Source: Chitinophagaceae bacterium
GTDB lineage: Bacteria; Bacteroidota; Bacteroidia; Chitinophagales; Chitinophagaceae
Length of the DNA stretch: 64,000 nt
Direction of reading: 5' to 3'
Assembly: GCA_014879565.1 (NCBI GenBank)
Contig: JACSRW010000025.1
Location: forward strand, 1 to 64,000
Part shown: piece by piece, positions 1 to 8,480 of the stretch
Numbering within the stretch: the stretch's first letter is position 1
Layout: every line of letters starts with the position of its first letter
The notes under the pieces: generated by a model
Told to the model about the DNA's origin: nothing
What the model saw: the letters and a program-made list of their open reading frames with translations, nothing else
Database searches by the model: none
Program-made: the position numbers and the translations under genes

Positions 1-74
1 TGCCTGCCTGACCGGTAAAGAAATTGTAAGGGTGACAGCCCGGGCAATTTCAATTGTCCCGACCCTATGCCCGC

Positions 75-99
75 AAAAAAAACCGGGCAAGCCCGGTTT
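75..99 (-). terminator. Intrinsic terminator after the small exported protein
   Basis: The arms AAACCGGGC (80-88) and GCCCGGTTT (91-99) form a 9-bp hairpin with a 2-nt loop. Read on the minus strand it is followed by a run of T (the A run at about 75-82), as expected for a Rho-independent terminator of the gene whose stop lies at 122-124. Bases 1-74 hold no gene I can support; one plus frame ends at 16-18 and could be the last codons of a gene that begins outside the window. Confidence 0.75.
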
Positions 100-121
100 A
101 AATTTTATGAGAAAGATGGCG

Positions 122-613
122 TTAAAAAATAAGCACCCCTTCCCTGAAACCATTTGTCTTCTCTGTAATTTTCACCGTTACTTTCCGCCGGGCCTGTAAA
201 GATTGTTCCAGTTTTTCCTTGATATCACTATACACAGAAACCGGGTAATAGATGGAAAGAATCCCTTCCGGCCGGCCGGCCGCATAAGGGGAAGGATCAT
301 TGGGTGAATAAAAAACAAGCTGGCAATTACCCGCTTTGGGATCTGCCATCTGGAGGGTCATCGTAATCCGGAGAAAGTGCTTATAACTGTTGGTGCTGCC
401 GTCTGCTGTATTGGAAGCGGCAAAACTCACCCCGCTAACGGCTCTTACTTCCCAGCTTTCATTCCGGTCGCTGGCCGGGTTTTCAGTCTGAAATATCCGT
501 TTGGAAACCTTGTCCCCCGAGGATATAACATTGGGATCTTTTTCAGATGACTGTGCCTGCACCCCGATAACCAGTGCAAACAGAATTCCGGCAGAACAAA
601 TCAATTTTTTCAT
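122..613 (-). CDS. Small exported protein of unknown function
   Basis: This 163-residue protein starts with a clear signal peptide: two lysines, a hydrophobic stretch (residues 5-18), and a likely cleavage after VQA-Q near residue 20. The mature part is about 140 residues, mixed in character, with no membrane segment or catalytic motif I recognise, and it probably resides in the periplasm or is secreted. It has no operon partner: the LacI gene lies 73 bp upstream on the same strand, and a strong terminator follows. I do not recognise the family. The reading frame, the signal peptide and the terminator support it as a real gene. Confidence 0.8.
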   Translation of the reverse strand: MKKLICSAGILFALVIGVQAQSSEKDPNVISSGDKVSKRIFQTENPASDRNESWEVRAVSGVSFAASNTADGSTNSYKHFLRITMTLQMADPKAGNCQLVFYSPNDPSPYAAGRPEGILSIYYPVSVYSDIKEKLEQSLQARRKVTVKITEKTNGFREGVLIF

Positions 614-686
614 GTCTCTTTTATGCTTTTTTGATTCAGCGGATAAAGATACAGAATACAGGGGGAATGCGCGAAGGGGGAATTGG

Positions 687-1709
687 TCAGTTGTTATCCT
701 TGCGGTGTATGACCAGCCGGGTATCCATAATGGTTCGCCGGGGCAGCATATCCGTACCGGATTTCTGAATCAGCTGCATCAGAATTTCCGTGGCCTTTTC
801 TGCCTGCTGATAAGGGAACTGCTCTATAGAAGCCGCCGGCGGATTATCCAGATAACTGGTGAGCGGCAGATTGGCATAACTCACAAAAGCTATATCCTTA
901 TTCACCCGCATCCCGAAATCCCGGGCATACTTCATGGCATCCAGAGCCACATAATCATTAAAGGTGATTACCGCAGTGGGCCGGTTTCGCAAAGCCAGCA
1001 GTTTATGCATGGCATCCGCTGTTTTGGCCGGACTCAGATCGGTGGTTACCACATAAGAGGATTCGGGTTTTATGCCATGTTTTCGCAACCCCTGCTGATA
1101 ACCCGCCTGCCGTTCTTTAGACGGGAGCATGGTGTCCGGTCCTTTGATAAAGCCGATTTTACGGTGACCCTGCCCCACCAGCCAGTCTACCAGTTCCACG
1201 GAACTCTGCTGCAGATTACAGGAAACTGACCAGGCATCTGGTATATCGGGTACCCGGTCAAAAAAAACAACCGGAATATTATATTTCTCCAGCTGGGTAA
1301 AATGATCAAAATTCCGGGTTGATTTGGCCAGCGAAACCAGTAAGCCGTCCACCCGGTGCCGGCGCATGGAATCAACAATACGGATCTCCCTTTCCTGCTG
1401 ATCATGCGACTGTCCGATCAGTACCGTATAATTATTCTTATTGGCTACATCCTCTATTCCGTTAATCGCCATGGAAAAAAACTCCTCACGGAGGTGCGGC
1501 AGGATCACTCCAAGGGTCATGGTTTTACCCTGCTTAAAGGAAATGGCAGCCTGGTTGGGCTCATAATGTAATTCTGCCGCCAGTTGCTGCACCTGTGTGC
1601 GGGTACGCAAACCGATACTGGGATGATTATGCAGGGCCCTTGACACCGTGGAAACGGATACATTCAGCCGTTTAGCAATCTCCTTTATAGTAGCGGGTTT
1701 CTGTTCCAT
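687..1709 (-). CDS. LacI-family transcriptional regulator
   Basis: This 340-residue protein has the LacI/GalR layout. An N-terminal helix-turn-helix (residues 8-26, with the SVSTVSRAL recognition helix) is followed by the hinge and, from about residue 60, a periplasmic-binding-protein-like effector domain. Length and order are normal for the family. Members repress or activate sugar-use genes and release DNA when a sugar or sugar phosphate binds the C-terminal domain. The neighbours are not sugar genes, so the target operon may lie to the left of the window or elsewhere. The gene diverges from the CBS-domain gene, and a short inverted repeat in the shared upstream region (1751-1765) could be its own operator. 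The effector cannot be read from sequence alone. Confidence 0.92.
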   Translation of the reverse strand: MEQKPATIKEIAKRLNVSVSTVSRALHNHPSIGLRTRTQVQQLAAELHYEPNQAAISFKQGKTMTLGVILPHLREEFFSMAINGIEDVANKNNYTVLIGQSHDQQEREIRIVDSMRRHRVDGLLVSLAKSTRNFDHFTQLEKYNIPVVFFDRVPDIPDAWSVSCNLQQSSVELVDWLVGQGHRKIGFIKGPDTMLPSKERQAGYQQGLRKHGIKPESSYVVTTDLSPAKTADAMHKLLALRNRPTAVITFNDYVALDAMKYARDFGMRVNKDIAFVSYANLPLTSYLDNPPAASIEQFPYQQAEKATEILMQLIQKSGTDMLPRRTIMDTRLVIHRKDNN

Positions 1710-1750
1710 TACAAGGCTTTACCTGTGCAATGTACCAAAGATTTACCGTA

Positions 1751-1765
1751 CAACAACCGGTGTTG
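1751..1765. promoter_or_regulatory. Possible operator: inverted repeat upstream of the LacI gene
   Basis: CAACA (1751-1755) and TGTTG (1761-1765) are exact inverted copies separated by ACCGG. The site is 42 bp upstream of the LacI start codon and 90 bp upstream of the divergent CBS gene, where an autoregulatory operator would be expected. The arms are only 5 bp and the symmetry does not extend, so chance is a real alternative. Confidence 0.25.
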
Positions 1766-1855
1766 CACCACAGAAAGGCTGTTCCGGAAGCTCCGAAAAA
1801 AAGTTTTTTCCGGCTTACCGATTTTATGTAAATTTCATTCAGGAAATAATACCAT

Positions 1856-2284
1856 ATGATCAGTGTCGCCTCTGTTCTGAAAAGAAAAAATTTTCAACCT
1901 GTTACAATTGCCTGCGGGAGTTCCGTGATGGATGCCCTCCGGATCATGGCGGACCGGAATATCGGTTCCCTGGTGGTAATGGAAGGAGAAACCTACCGGG
2001 GTATTGTAACGGAAAGGGATTACTCACGTAAAGTCATTCTGAAAGGCAAACATTCTTCGGAAACAAAAGTCGAAGATATCATGTCAACGGACCTTCCGCA
2101 TATCAGCCCGGCCGACAGCATTGACCACTGTATGGAACAGATGTCATCACTCAATATCCGCTACATGCCGGTGTTTGAAAACGGACGGCTCAGCGGCATT
2201 ATCTCCATGTCGGATGTGGTGAAAGAAACGATCATGGCGCAAAAGGAGACCATTAACCAGTTGCACAACTATATTCAAAGCTGA
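1856..2284 (+). CDS. Protein with two CBS domains
   Basis: This 142-residue soluble protein consists almost entirely of a tandem CBS pair (a Bateman module): the first repeat spans about residues 8-62 and the second about 72-128, each ending in the typical G-I-(V/I) strand followed by a (T/S)-(E/D)-x-D motif. Free-standing CBS pairs bind adenosine nucleotides and often report energy state to a partner, but no partner domain is fused here and none is obvious nearby. The ATG at 1856 gives a start directly before the first CBS strand. Transcription ends at a strong hairpin at 2308-2335. The family assignment is firm; the cellular role is unknown. Confidence 0.9.
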   Translation: MISVASVLKRKNFQPVTIACGSSVMDALRIMADRNIGSLVVMEGETYRGIVTERDYSRKVILKGKHSSETKVEDIMSTDLPHISPADSIDHCMEQMSSLNIRYMPVFENGRLSGIISMSDVVKETIMAQKETINQLHNYIQS

Positions 2285-2307
2285 CTTACCTGCTCATTAA
2301 ATATCCC

Positions 2308-2335
2308 GCGAAGCCCCGTAAGGCTTCGCTTTTTT
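2308..2335 (+). terminator. Terminator after the CBS gene
   Basis: The arms GCGAAGCC (2308-2315) and GGCTTCGC (2322-2329) form an 8-bp hairpin followed by six T (2330-2335). It ends transcription of the CBS gene and overlaps the stop codon of the convergent mutS2-like gene, which it may also serve. Confidence 0.85.
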
Positions 2336-4442
2336 ATGTACCGGGGGCTGGTTTTTCCTGAACCACTACCAGAGATTCCTTATCCACCTGCATCGGCAAT
2401 AAACCGATCTTAACAACGGCCTTTTTACCCCTGAGCTCCATGACTTCGCCCACCTGGTGATTCCTTTTCAGTTTAACCTTATCTCCTACCCTGATCTCAC
2501 CGCCCACTTCCCGGAATTTATCCTCGATCTTCTTTTGCATTTTGCCGGTAACTTTCTTTTCATCTTTCCGGAACAGTAACACTTCAATCTGTTTGATCAG
2601 CCGGGCTTTATTATCTTCCTTCCTCCATTCCAGCAAAATTTGTTTCAGTTTCCGGTCCATATCCTTCATCCAGGCAATTTTCTGCTCCGACACCCGGTTT
2701 TGTTCCTTCAGTAATTCCACCTGCTGCCGGTGTTTTTCCTTTTCCATCAGCACCTGCATTTCCTTTTTCAGTTTTTCATTTTCCTTCAGCAATGCATTCA
2801 GTTGTTTTTCTTTCAGCCGGATTTCCTGTAAACCCTGTTCGGTCCGGTTCAGCAGTTTATCCAGCCGGTACTGATCTTCATCCACCAGGTCTTTGGCCCG
2901 GCCAATCAGTTTTTTATCCATACCAATCCTTTCTGCTATGGAAAACGTGTAGGAACTGCCGGGTTTACCGGTTACCAGCGTATAGAGTGGGCGGAGATTT
3001 TTTTCATCAAATGACATGGCCCCGTTAAGTACACCCGCTGTTTTACCGGCCATCACTTTCAGGTTCAGGTAGTGGGTGGTTACCACCCCGATGGCATGTT
3101 TGCGTACCAGTTCCTGCAGGATCACTTCGGCAAAAGCCCCGCCCAGTCCGGGATCGGTACCACTGCCGAGTTCATCAATAAAAAACAGGGTACGGCCGTT
3201 GGCATGCTCCATGAAGTACTTCATGTGCAGCAGATGACTGCTATAAGTACTCAGCTCGAACTCGATACTCTGTGTATCGCCGATATGAATCATTAATTGC
3301 CTGAAAATGCCAAAGCGGGATGAAGGATGTACCGGTACCAGTAATCCGCTCTGCACCATCATTTGCAGTAAACCGATTGTTTTCATGGCTACCGTCTTTC
3401 CCCCGGCATTGGGTCCGCTGATTACCAGGATACGGGAATGCTCTTCCAGTTGAATGCTGAGGGGTACTGTTTCTTTCTGCTGTCGCCGGTTATACAGATA
3501 AAGCAGGGGGTGACGGGCTTCCACCAACCAGATACCCGATTCTGCGGTCAGCTGGGGATACTCGGCATTCATCTCTTCAGCCAGCAGGGCTTTGGCGCGG
3601 ATAAAATCATATTCCCCCAGCATGCGGTGATACGCATCCAGCAGGGAGGCATATACGGACAAAGACGCAGTCAGTTCCCGGAGAATCCGGTACACTTCTT
3701 TTCGTTCCTCATTTTCCAGTTCATGCACTTCGTTATTGAGATCAATTGTTTCTTCCGGTTCCACAAAAGCGGTTTTACGGCTGTCGCTTTCCCCGTGCAG
3801 TATCCCTCTGACTGTTCTTTTCTGTTCGGCAAAAACAGCCACCACCCTTCGACCTTTCATAAAACTCTCTTCAATTTCCGCCAGGTAGCCTTGTTTATTG
3901 AGACGGGCTACAATTTTCTCAAAAACCCGGCGTAATTCATTTCGTTTCCGGTACAGTCCCTGCCGGATTTCTTTCAGTCTTTCGGAGGCTGTATCCTTCA
4001 CCTGTCCGTATTCATCCAATACCGCATTGATCATTTCAGGTATGGCCTTTTCATAATAGCTATCAGCTGCCACAAGGGCCAGACCCGGCCAGGCTTCTCT
4101 TCTTTCATTATCAAACCAGCGGAATACGGTACCGGCTGTTTCTGCCAGCCGGCGCAGTTGGCCGAAATCATCTGCCGCCAGTACGGCCCCCGGTACAGAA
4201 AGCAGTTTCAGTTCGCGGGCAAGGTTAAATACGGGATCGGCCGGGAAATAGATACGGTTAAGCATTAGTTGCCTGAACTCATGGCTCTGCCGGAGTTCCT
4301 GGTCAATATATTCCAGGCGGGTATGAATCCGGAGCTCCCGGGCTTTGGCGCGGGCATATTCCGATTGGCAGTGCCGTACCAGTAAATCCCTGATTTTATC
4401 AAATTCCAGTTGCTGTTGGGCGGATTCGGGAAATAAACGCAT
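2334..4442 (-). CDS. mutS2: MutS2-family ATPase without the Smr nuclease domain
   Basis: This 702-residue protein has the MutS2 core: a helical lever/clamp region (about residues 20-310), an ABC-type ATPase with Walker A GPNAGGKT near residue 343, Walker B FFIDELGSGTD near 420, and then a long charged coiled coil (about 530-625). The C-terminus is a small KOW-like beta domain (about 645-695). Typical MutS2 proteins are near 780 residues and finish with a Smr endonuclease domain; no Smr LDLRG or HGxGT motif is present here. MutS2 proteins act on branched DNA and, in Bacillus, on collided ribosomes. The loss of Smr suggests that this protein works without intrinsic nuclease activity. The ATG at 4442 gives a full-length N-terminus. 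Confidence 0.9.
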   Translation of the reverse strand: MRLFPESAQQQLEFDKIRDLLVRHCQSEYARAKARELRIHTRLEYIDQELRQSHEFRQLMLNRIYFPADPVFNLARELKLLSVPGAVLAADDFGQLRRLAETAGTVFRWFDNERREAWPGLALVAADSYYEKAIPEMINAVLDEYGQVKDTASERLKEIRQGLYRKRNELRRVFEKIVARLNKQGYLAEIEESFMKGRRVVAVFAEQKRTVRGILHGESDSRKTAFVEPEETIDLNNEVHELENEERKEVYRILRELTASLSVYASLLDAYHRMLGEYDFIRAKALLAEEMNAEYPQLTAESGIWLVEARHPLLYLYNRRQQKETVPLSIQLEEHSRILVISGPNAGGKTVAMKTIGLLQMMVQSGLLVPVHPSSRFGIFRQLMIHIGDTQSIEFELSTYSSHLLHMKYFMEHANGRTLFFIDELGSGTDPGLGGAFAEVILQELVRKHAIGVVTTHYLNLKVMAGKTAGVLNGAMSFDEKNLRPLYTLVTGKPGSSYTFSIAERIGMDKKLIGRAKDLVDEDQYRLDKLLNRTEQGLQEIRLKEKQLNALLKENEKLKKEMQVLMEKEKHRQQVELLKEQNRVSEQKIAWMKDMDRKLKQILLEWRKEDNKARLIKQIEVLLFRKDEKKVTGKMQKKIEDKFREVGGEIRVGDKVKLKRNHQVGEVMELRGKKAVVKIGLLPMQVDKESLVVVQEKPAPGT

Positions 4443-4615
4443 GAAAAATTAAGCGGTTAGGGCTGCAATTTCGGAATTTAAACCCATCTGCTGTAAACGG
4501 CTTTTCCGGTCAGCCGAATAGGACACCTATCCGGTCCTGTACCCGTTCATACAAATCCGTAACTTTCCGGCCTGTCCGATTGTTATTCTTGTCTGTAAAA
4601 TTTAAAACCCCGAAC

Positions 4616-7195
4616 ATGAAGAGAAATCTGCTTCTATTCCTTTTTACGGCCGGTATCCTGTACAATGCAGGGGCCCAGAACAAAAATGCTCCGCCCCCCG
4701 CACCGGCTCCGCCGGCTGATACCGCCAAACCCAAAAAACCAGCCGGTATTACTGATAAGGTAAAAAGCAGCCGGAAATCTGAAGGCCTTTTTACCATCTA
4801 CCAGGATACCGTAACCGGAAGTGCCCAATTGTATATCCGGAAATCGCAACTGGAAAAAGAGTTTATTTACCAGAGCTTTTCCATCAGCGGCCCTACCCAG
4901 TTTTTCCTTAACCAGAGTATGCACCGGGTGACCTTTATTTTTACCATCCGGAAATCTTACGATAAACTGGAATTCTCCCGGGTAAATACGGCCTTCTATT
5001 ACGATCCGGCCAACCCGGTAAGCAAAACAAAAAATGTTGACAAACCGGAAGCGGTTTTCCTTTCTGAGAAGTTTACAGGGGAAGACTCTGCCGGCTACCT
5101 GATTGCGGCCGATGGTTTTTTTATCAGTGAAAAAATGGATGCGGTTAAACCGGCCAGTATGCCGGGTATTTCTTTCGGACCCAGTTTTTCCCTGGGTGGA
5201 CTGAATCCGATGAAATCCAAATACAATGAAATCCGTTCTTTCCCGGGCAATACAGATGTGGTGGTAGACCTGGCTTACGATAATCCGGCTGCATTTGTGT
5301 CCGGTGGCCCGGATATTACCGACCCGAGGTATGTGCGCGTCCGCATGCAACACAGCCTGATCGCCATGCCTGAAAATAATTTCCGTCCCCGCCGCGATGA
5401 TCCGCGGGTGGGTTATTTTATGCAGCAGGTTACCGATCAGACCAGTATCAGTGCGGTACCGTTTAAAGACAGGATTAACCGCTGGCACCTGGAGAAGAAA
5501 GATCCTTCCGCCGCGCTCAGTGAGCCGGTTGAGCCGATTGTTTATTGGGTGGAAAATACAACCCCCCTCGAATACCGGCAGACTATTGTGGAAGCCGGGC
5601 TGAAATGGAATGCCGCTTTTGAAAAAGCCGGATTCAAAAATGCCGTGCATATGAAAATTATGCCGGATGATGCAGACTGGAATCCGGCCGATATCCGGTA
5701 TAATGTCATTCGCTGGGTTTCTTCCGCCCAACCCAGTTATGGCGCCATCGGACCCAGTTTTGTAAATCCCCGCACCGGCCAGATCCTGGGTGCAGACATT
5801 ACCGTAGAATGGTACAGCGGCAGCGCCACCCCGATCATGGATGAACTGTTCAGCGCCCCCGGTAACGGACAGGCAGCACAGCCTATCCATATACCGGGAA
5901 CGGATCAGCATCACCTGGCTACCTGCACTATGGCCCGGGAACTGAAAGCCCAGCTGCTTTCCGGCATGACCGCTGCCGATGCAATGGATGCAGGCCCCGA
6001 CGAAATAAAGGAAATGCACCGCCAGTTCCTGCTTTACCTGATCATGCACGAAATGGGACATACACTCGGCCTCAATCACAATATGAAATCCAGCCAGATG
6101 CTGAGTCCTGCTGAAGTGAATAATAAGGAAATCACCAGAAGCAAGGGACTGATCGGTTCCGTAATGGATTACCCGGCCATCAATATTGCCAGTGACAAGA
6201 GCAAACAGGGCGACTATTACACAACAGTAGTGGGCCCTTACGATAACTGGGCGATTGAATATGGCTATACTCCCTTCACCCCGGAAAATGAAGAAACCGG
6301 TTTGCAGAAAATTCTCCGCCGCAGTACAGAACCCCAGCTGGCTTTTGGAAATGATGGTGATGATATGCGTGCACCGGGCAAGGCAATGGATCCCCGGGTG
6401 AATGTGAACGACCTTACCAGTGATGCCATTGGTTACGGGGAAGACCGGCTGAAACTGGTGAACAGTATCATGGGCAAACTGGTGCAGAAATACAGCAAAC
6501 CTAATCAGAGTTACGCGGAGCTTCGCTCCCGGTACAATGCCCTGCTCGGCCAGCGCAGCAGTATGATCGCCGCGATCAGCCGCTATGTGGGTGGCATATA
6601 TGTAGACCGCAGTACCCCTGATCAGCAATCGGGGACCAAACCCTTTACCCCCGTGCCGCTGGCTTTGCAGAAAAGAGCCATGGACGTATTGAATAAATAT
6701 GTATTTGCGCCCAATGCATTTGACGCCGATGCGCCGGTATTCGCTTACCTGCAGCCGCAGCGCCGCGGATTTAATCAGAGCAGTTCAGGGGACGATTACC
6801 GGATTACCGGCAATGTACTGAGTCTCCAGGGTTCTGCCGTTGCGCATATCCTGCACCCGGCTACCCTGCAACGCATCACCAACAGCCGTCTTTACGGAAA
6901 TACCTACAGCGTGGCTGATGTAATGAGTGATTTACTGAAAGCCTGTTTTGATGCAGACCTTAAGGGAAATGTAAATGTATACCGCCAGTACCTGCAAACT
7001 GCGTTTGTAAAACAGGCGGCTATGATTATGGATCCGAAAGTGCCCGGTTATGATGATGTATCCCGCGCCGGCGCCCTGCATACCCTGAAGAAACTTAAAA
7101 CACAACTGGCCCTGGCCGTTTCCCCGAATGAGGAAACCCGTGCGCACAGAAACAACCTGCTTTTCCTGATTAATAACGCTATTGAACCGAAATAA
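4616..7195 (+). CDS. Secreted zinc metalloprotease (DUF5117/DUF4953 type)
   Basis: The 859-residue protein has a signal peptide (residues 1-20, cleaved near AGA-Q), a proline-rich linker, and a long N-terminal region of the DUF5117 type. The metzincin-like zinc site HEMGHTLGLNH starts at His478 (ligands H478, H482, H488; catalytic E479). A methionine-turn sequence, SVMDYPA, follows about 35 residues later. The ATG at 4616 is preferred over an in-frame start 12 codons upstream because it places the signal peptide at the N-terminus. Proteins of this build are common in Bacteroidota and are predicted to be periplasmic or surface proteases; natural substrates are unknown. The gene stands alone and ends in a very strong bidirectional terminator. 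Confidence 0.92.
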   Translation: MKRNLLLFLFTAGILYNAGAQNKNAPPPAPAPPADTAKPKKPAGITDKVKSSRKSEGLFTIYQDTVTGSAQLYIRKSQLEKEFIYQSFSISGPTQFFLNQSMHRVTFIFTIRKSYDKLEFSRVNTAFYYDPANPVSKTKNVDKPEAVFLSEKFTGEDSAGYLIAADGFFISEKMDAVKPASMPGISFGPSFSLGGLNPMKSKYNEIRSFPGNTDVVVDLAYDNPAAFVSGGPDITDPRYVRVRMQHSLIAMPENNFRPRRDDPRVGYFMQQVTDQTSISAVPFKDRINRWHLEKKDPSAALSEPVEPIVYWVENTTPLEYRQTIVEAGLKWNAAFEKAGFKNAVHMKIMPDDADWNPADIRYNVIRWVSSAQPSYGAIGPSFVNPRTGQILGADITVEWYSGSATPIMDELFSAPGNGQAAQPIHIPGTDQHHLATCTMARELKAQLLSGMTAADAMDAGPDEIKEMHRQFLLYLIMHEMGHTLGLNHNMKSSQMLSPAEVNNKEITRSKGLIGSVMDYPAINIASDKSKQGDYYTTVVGPYDNWAIEYGYTPFTPENEETGLQKILRRSTEPQLAFGNDGDDMRAPGKAMDPRVNVNDLTSDAIGYGEDRLKLVNSIMGKLVQKYSKPNQSYAELRSRYNALLGQRSSMIAAISRYVGGIYVDRSTPDQQSGTKPFTPVPLALQKRAMDVLNKYVFAPNAFDADAPVFAYLQPQRRGFNQSSSGDDYRITGNVLSLQGSAVAHILHPATLQRITNSRLYGNTYSVADVMSDLLKACFDADLKGNVNVYRQYLQTAFVKQAAMIMDPKVPGYDDVSRAGALHTLKKLKTQLALAVSPNEETRAHRNNLLFLINNAIEPK

Positions 7196-7216
7196 AGGAA
7201 TTGCTTTCTCCGCTTT

Positions 7217-7250
7217 AAAAAGATCACCTGCCCGGGCAGGTGATCTTTTT
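7217..7250. terminator. Bidirectional terminator, 34-bp perfect palindrome
   Basis: Every base from 7217 to 7250 pairs with its mirror around a CCC|GGG centre; the arm is AAAAAGATCACCTGCCC. With A on the left and T on the right it can end transcription from both convergent neighbours, the metalloprotease and the PPC-domain gene, whose stop is at 7250-7252. Confidence 0.92.
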
Positions 7251-7723
7251 TATTCCAGGTCCCTTATCTGCAATTCTTCCCAGGGTGTTGTCCCGTCCTT
7301 TTCCCGGGTAAACCGGTAGCGATCGGTTGCCTGAAGGATGATTTCCGCAGTAGTATAGATTTTACATCCTTCTGCTAAATGTCCGCCGATGACCCTTCCG
7401 GTGCTGTCGCTGATACTGACATGCAGATGGGAACCATTCCGGCTGACTGTACCGGACAGACTGACTATCTCAAAATGACCACTTCCCCGGCTCAGGCCTT
7501 CCTGATTGGCAAAACGAATGGCATAGTCTGTAAGACTGCCTGCACAGGCTGCCACCCAGCCGGCCTCAATTTTGTGGTACTCAACAACCTGTTGTATCCC
7601 CGACCGGAGATCTTCGCCGGGCTTCAGCCGGAAGGCCAGCGTACTGATTCTTTCATTTTTTTTCATAGTTTCACTGCAGGCTACAAGGCCTGAAAAAAAG
7701 AAAAAAAGGAAAACAAAACGCAT
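7250..7723 (-). CDS. PPC-domain (DUF296) protein with a lipoprotein-like leader
   Basis: The 157-residue protein carries a PPC/DUF296 fold from about residue 25 to 150, recognisable by the GxLxxYAI and GGHLxxG motifs. In plants this domain sits behind AT-hooks; bacterial stand-alone members are small trimeric proteins of unclear role. The first 16 residues look like a lipoprotein signal ending in LVAC, which would send the domain to the periplasm. An alternative start at Met20 (position 7666) would give a normal cytoplasmic PPC protein, and I cannot decide between them from the sequence. No AT-hook is visible. Confidence 0.8.
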   Translation of the reverse strand: MRFVFLFFFFSGLVACSETMKKNERISTLAFRLKPGEDLRSGIQQVVEYHKIEAGWVAACAGSLTDYAIRFANQEGLSRGSGHFEIVSLSGTVSRNGSHLHVSISDSTGRVIGGHLAEGCKIYTTAEIILQATDRYRFTREKDGTTPWEELQIRDLE

Positions 7724-7807
7724 TTTAATTGTGTTTTAAAGAACGGTCTAAGATACTTTCAATGTCCGGTCCGGAAAATTTTTAACCATTTATAAATAAA
7801 TCTGCGG

Positions 7808-8470
7808 ATGAAATGGATGCTCCCGGGAATGATTTCCCTGATTACGGGTCTGACTGCCTGCGGTCAGCATACTTCTTCAGCCCCTCAGCAAAAAGCAATT
7901 ATGGATACAGACAGTCTCCTTCAGCAACCCGGTAATGCCGTGGCTACATTTGCCAATGGCTGTTTCTGGTGTACTGAAGCCATTTTTGAAGAACTGGACG
8001 GGGTACTCAGTGCCGTTTCCGGTTACAGTGGTGGTCAAACCGAAAACCCCGACTACAAAGAAGTATGCACCGGGGAAACCGGCCATGCGGAATGCCTGCA
8101 GATTATATATGATACTTCCAAAATCAGTTTTGATGAATTACTGGAAGTTTTCTGGCAAACACATGATCCCACCACCCTGAACCGCCAGGGGGCAGATGTA
8201 GGCACTCAGTACAGGAGCGCAGTATTTTATCATACGGAAGAACAAAAACGAAAAGCAGAGGAGTACAAAGCCGCCCTGGATAAAAGCGGCGCCTTCCCGC
8301 GTCCCATTGTTACTGAAATTACCGCTTTCAGCAAATTTTACCCGGCGGAAGATTATCATCAGCAGTATTATGAACTGAACGGGAATAATAATCCGTATTG
8401 CCGGGTGGTTATCCAGCCTAAACTGGAAAAATTTAAAAAAGTCTTCGCAGAAAAGCTGCGCCGCCACTAA
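7808..8470 (+). CDS. msrA: Peptide-methionine (S)-S-oxide reductase, exported
   Basis: This 220-residue protein reduces the S-epimer of methionine sulfoxide in proteins. The catalytic motif GCFWCTEA is present near residue 51, followed by the family's TGHAE and the C-terminal YHQQYY elements. The N-terminus looks like a lipoprotein signal (hydrophobic core, then LTAC at about residue 18), so the enzyme probably works in the periplasm on oxidised envelope proteins, anchored to a membrane. No MsrB domain is fused and no msrB lies next to it. A reductant would be needed in the periplasm; the thioredoxin at 17.8 kb has no export signal. It is convergent with the oligopeptide-binding lipoprotein gene, 10 bp away. 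Confidence 0.95.
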   Translation: MKWMLPGMISLITGLTACGQHTSSAPQQKAIMDTDSLLQQPGNAVATFANGCFWCTEAIFEELDGVLSAVSGYSGGQTENPDYKEVCTGETGHAECLQIIYDTSKISFDELLEVFWQTHDPTTLNRQGADVGTQYRSAVFYHTEEQKRKAEEYKAALDKSGAFPRPIVTEITAFSKFYPAEDYHQQYYELNGNNNPYCRVVIQPKLEKFKKVFAEKLRRH

Positions 8471-8480
8471 AAAAAAAGAA

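Noticed and set aside
1-74. End of a plus-strand gene (one frame ends with TAA at 16-18)
   Set aside because: Only five codons are visible, not enough to call a gene.
501-1229. A 242-codon open frame on the plus strand
   Set aside because: It is antisense to the LacI regulator and the small exported protein, which both have clear features.
4634-6628. A 664-codon open frame on the minus strand
   Set aside because: It lies wholly antisense to the metalloprotease, whose zinc motif, signal peptide and terminator are clear. Its product has no recognisable domain and odd composition.
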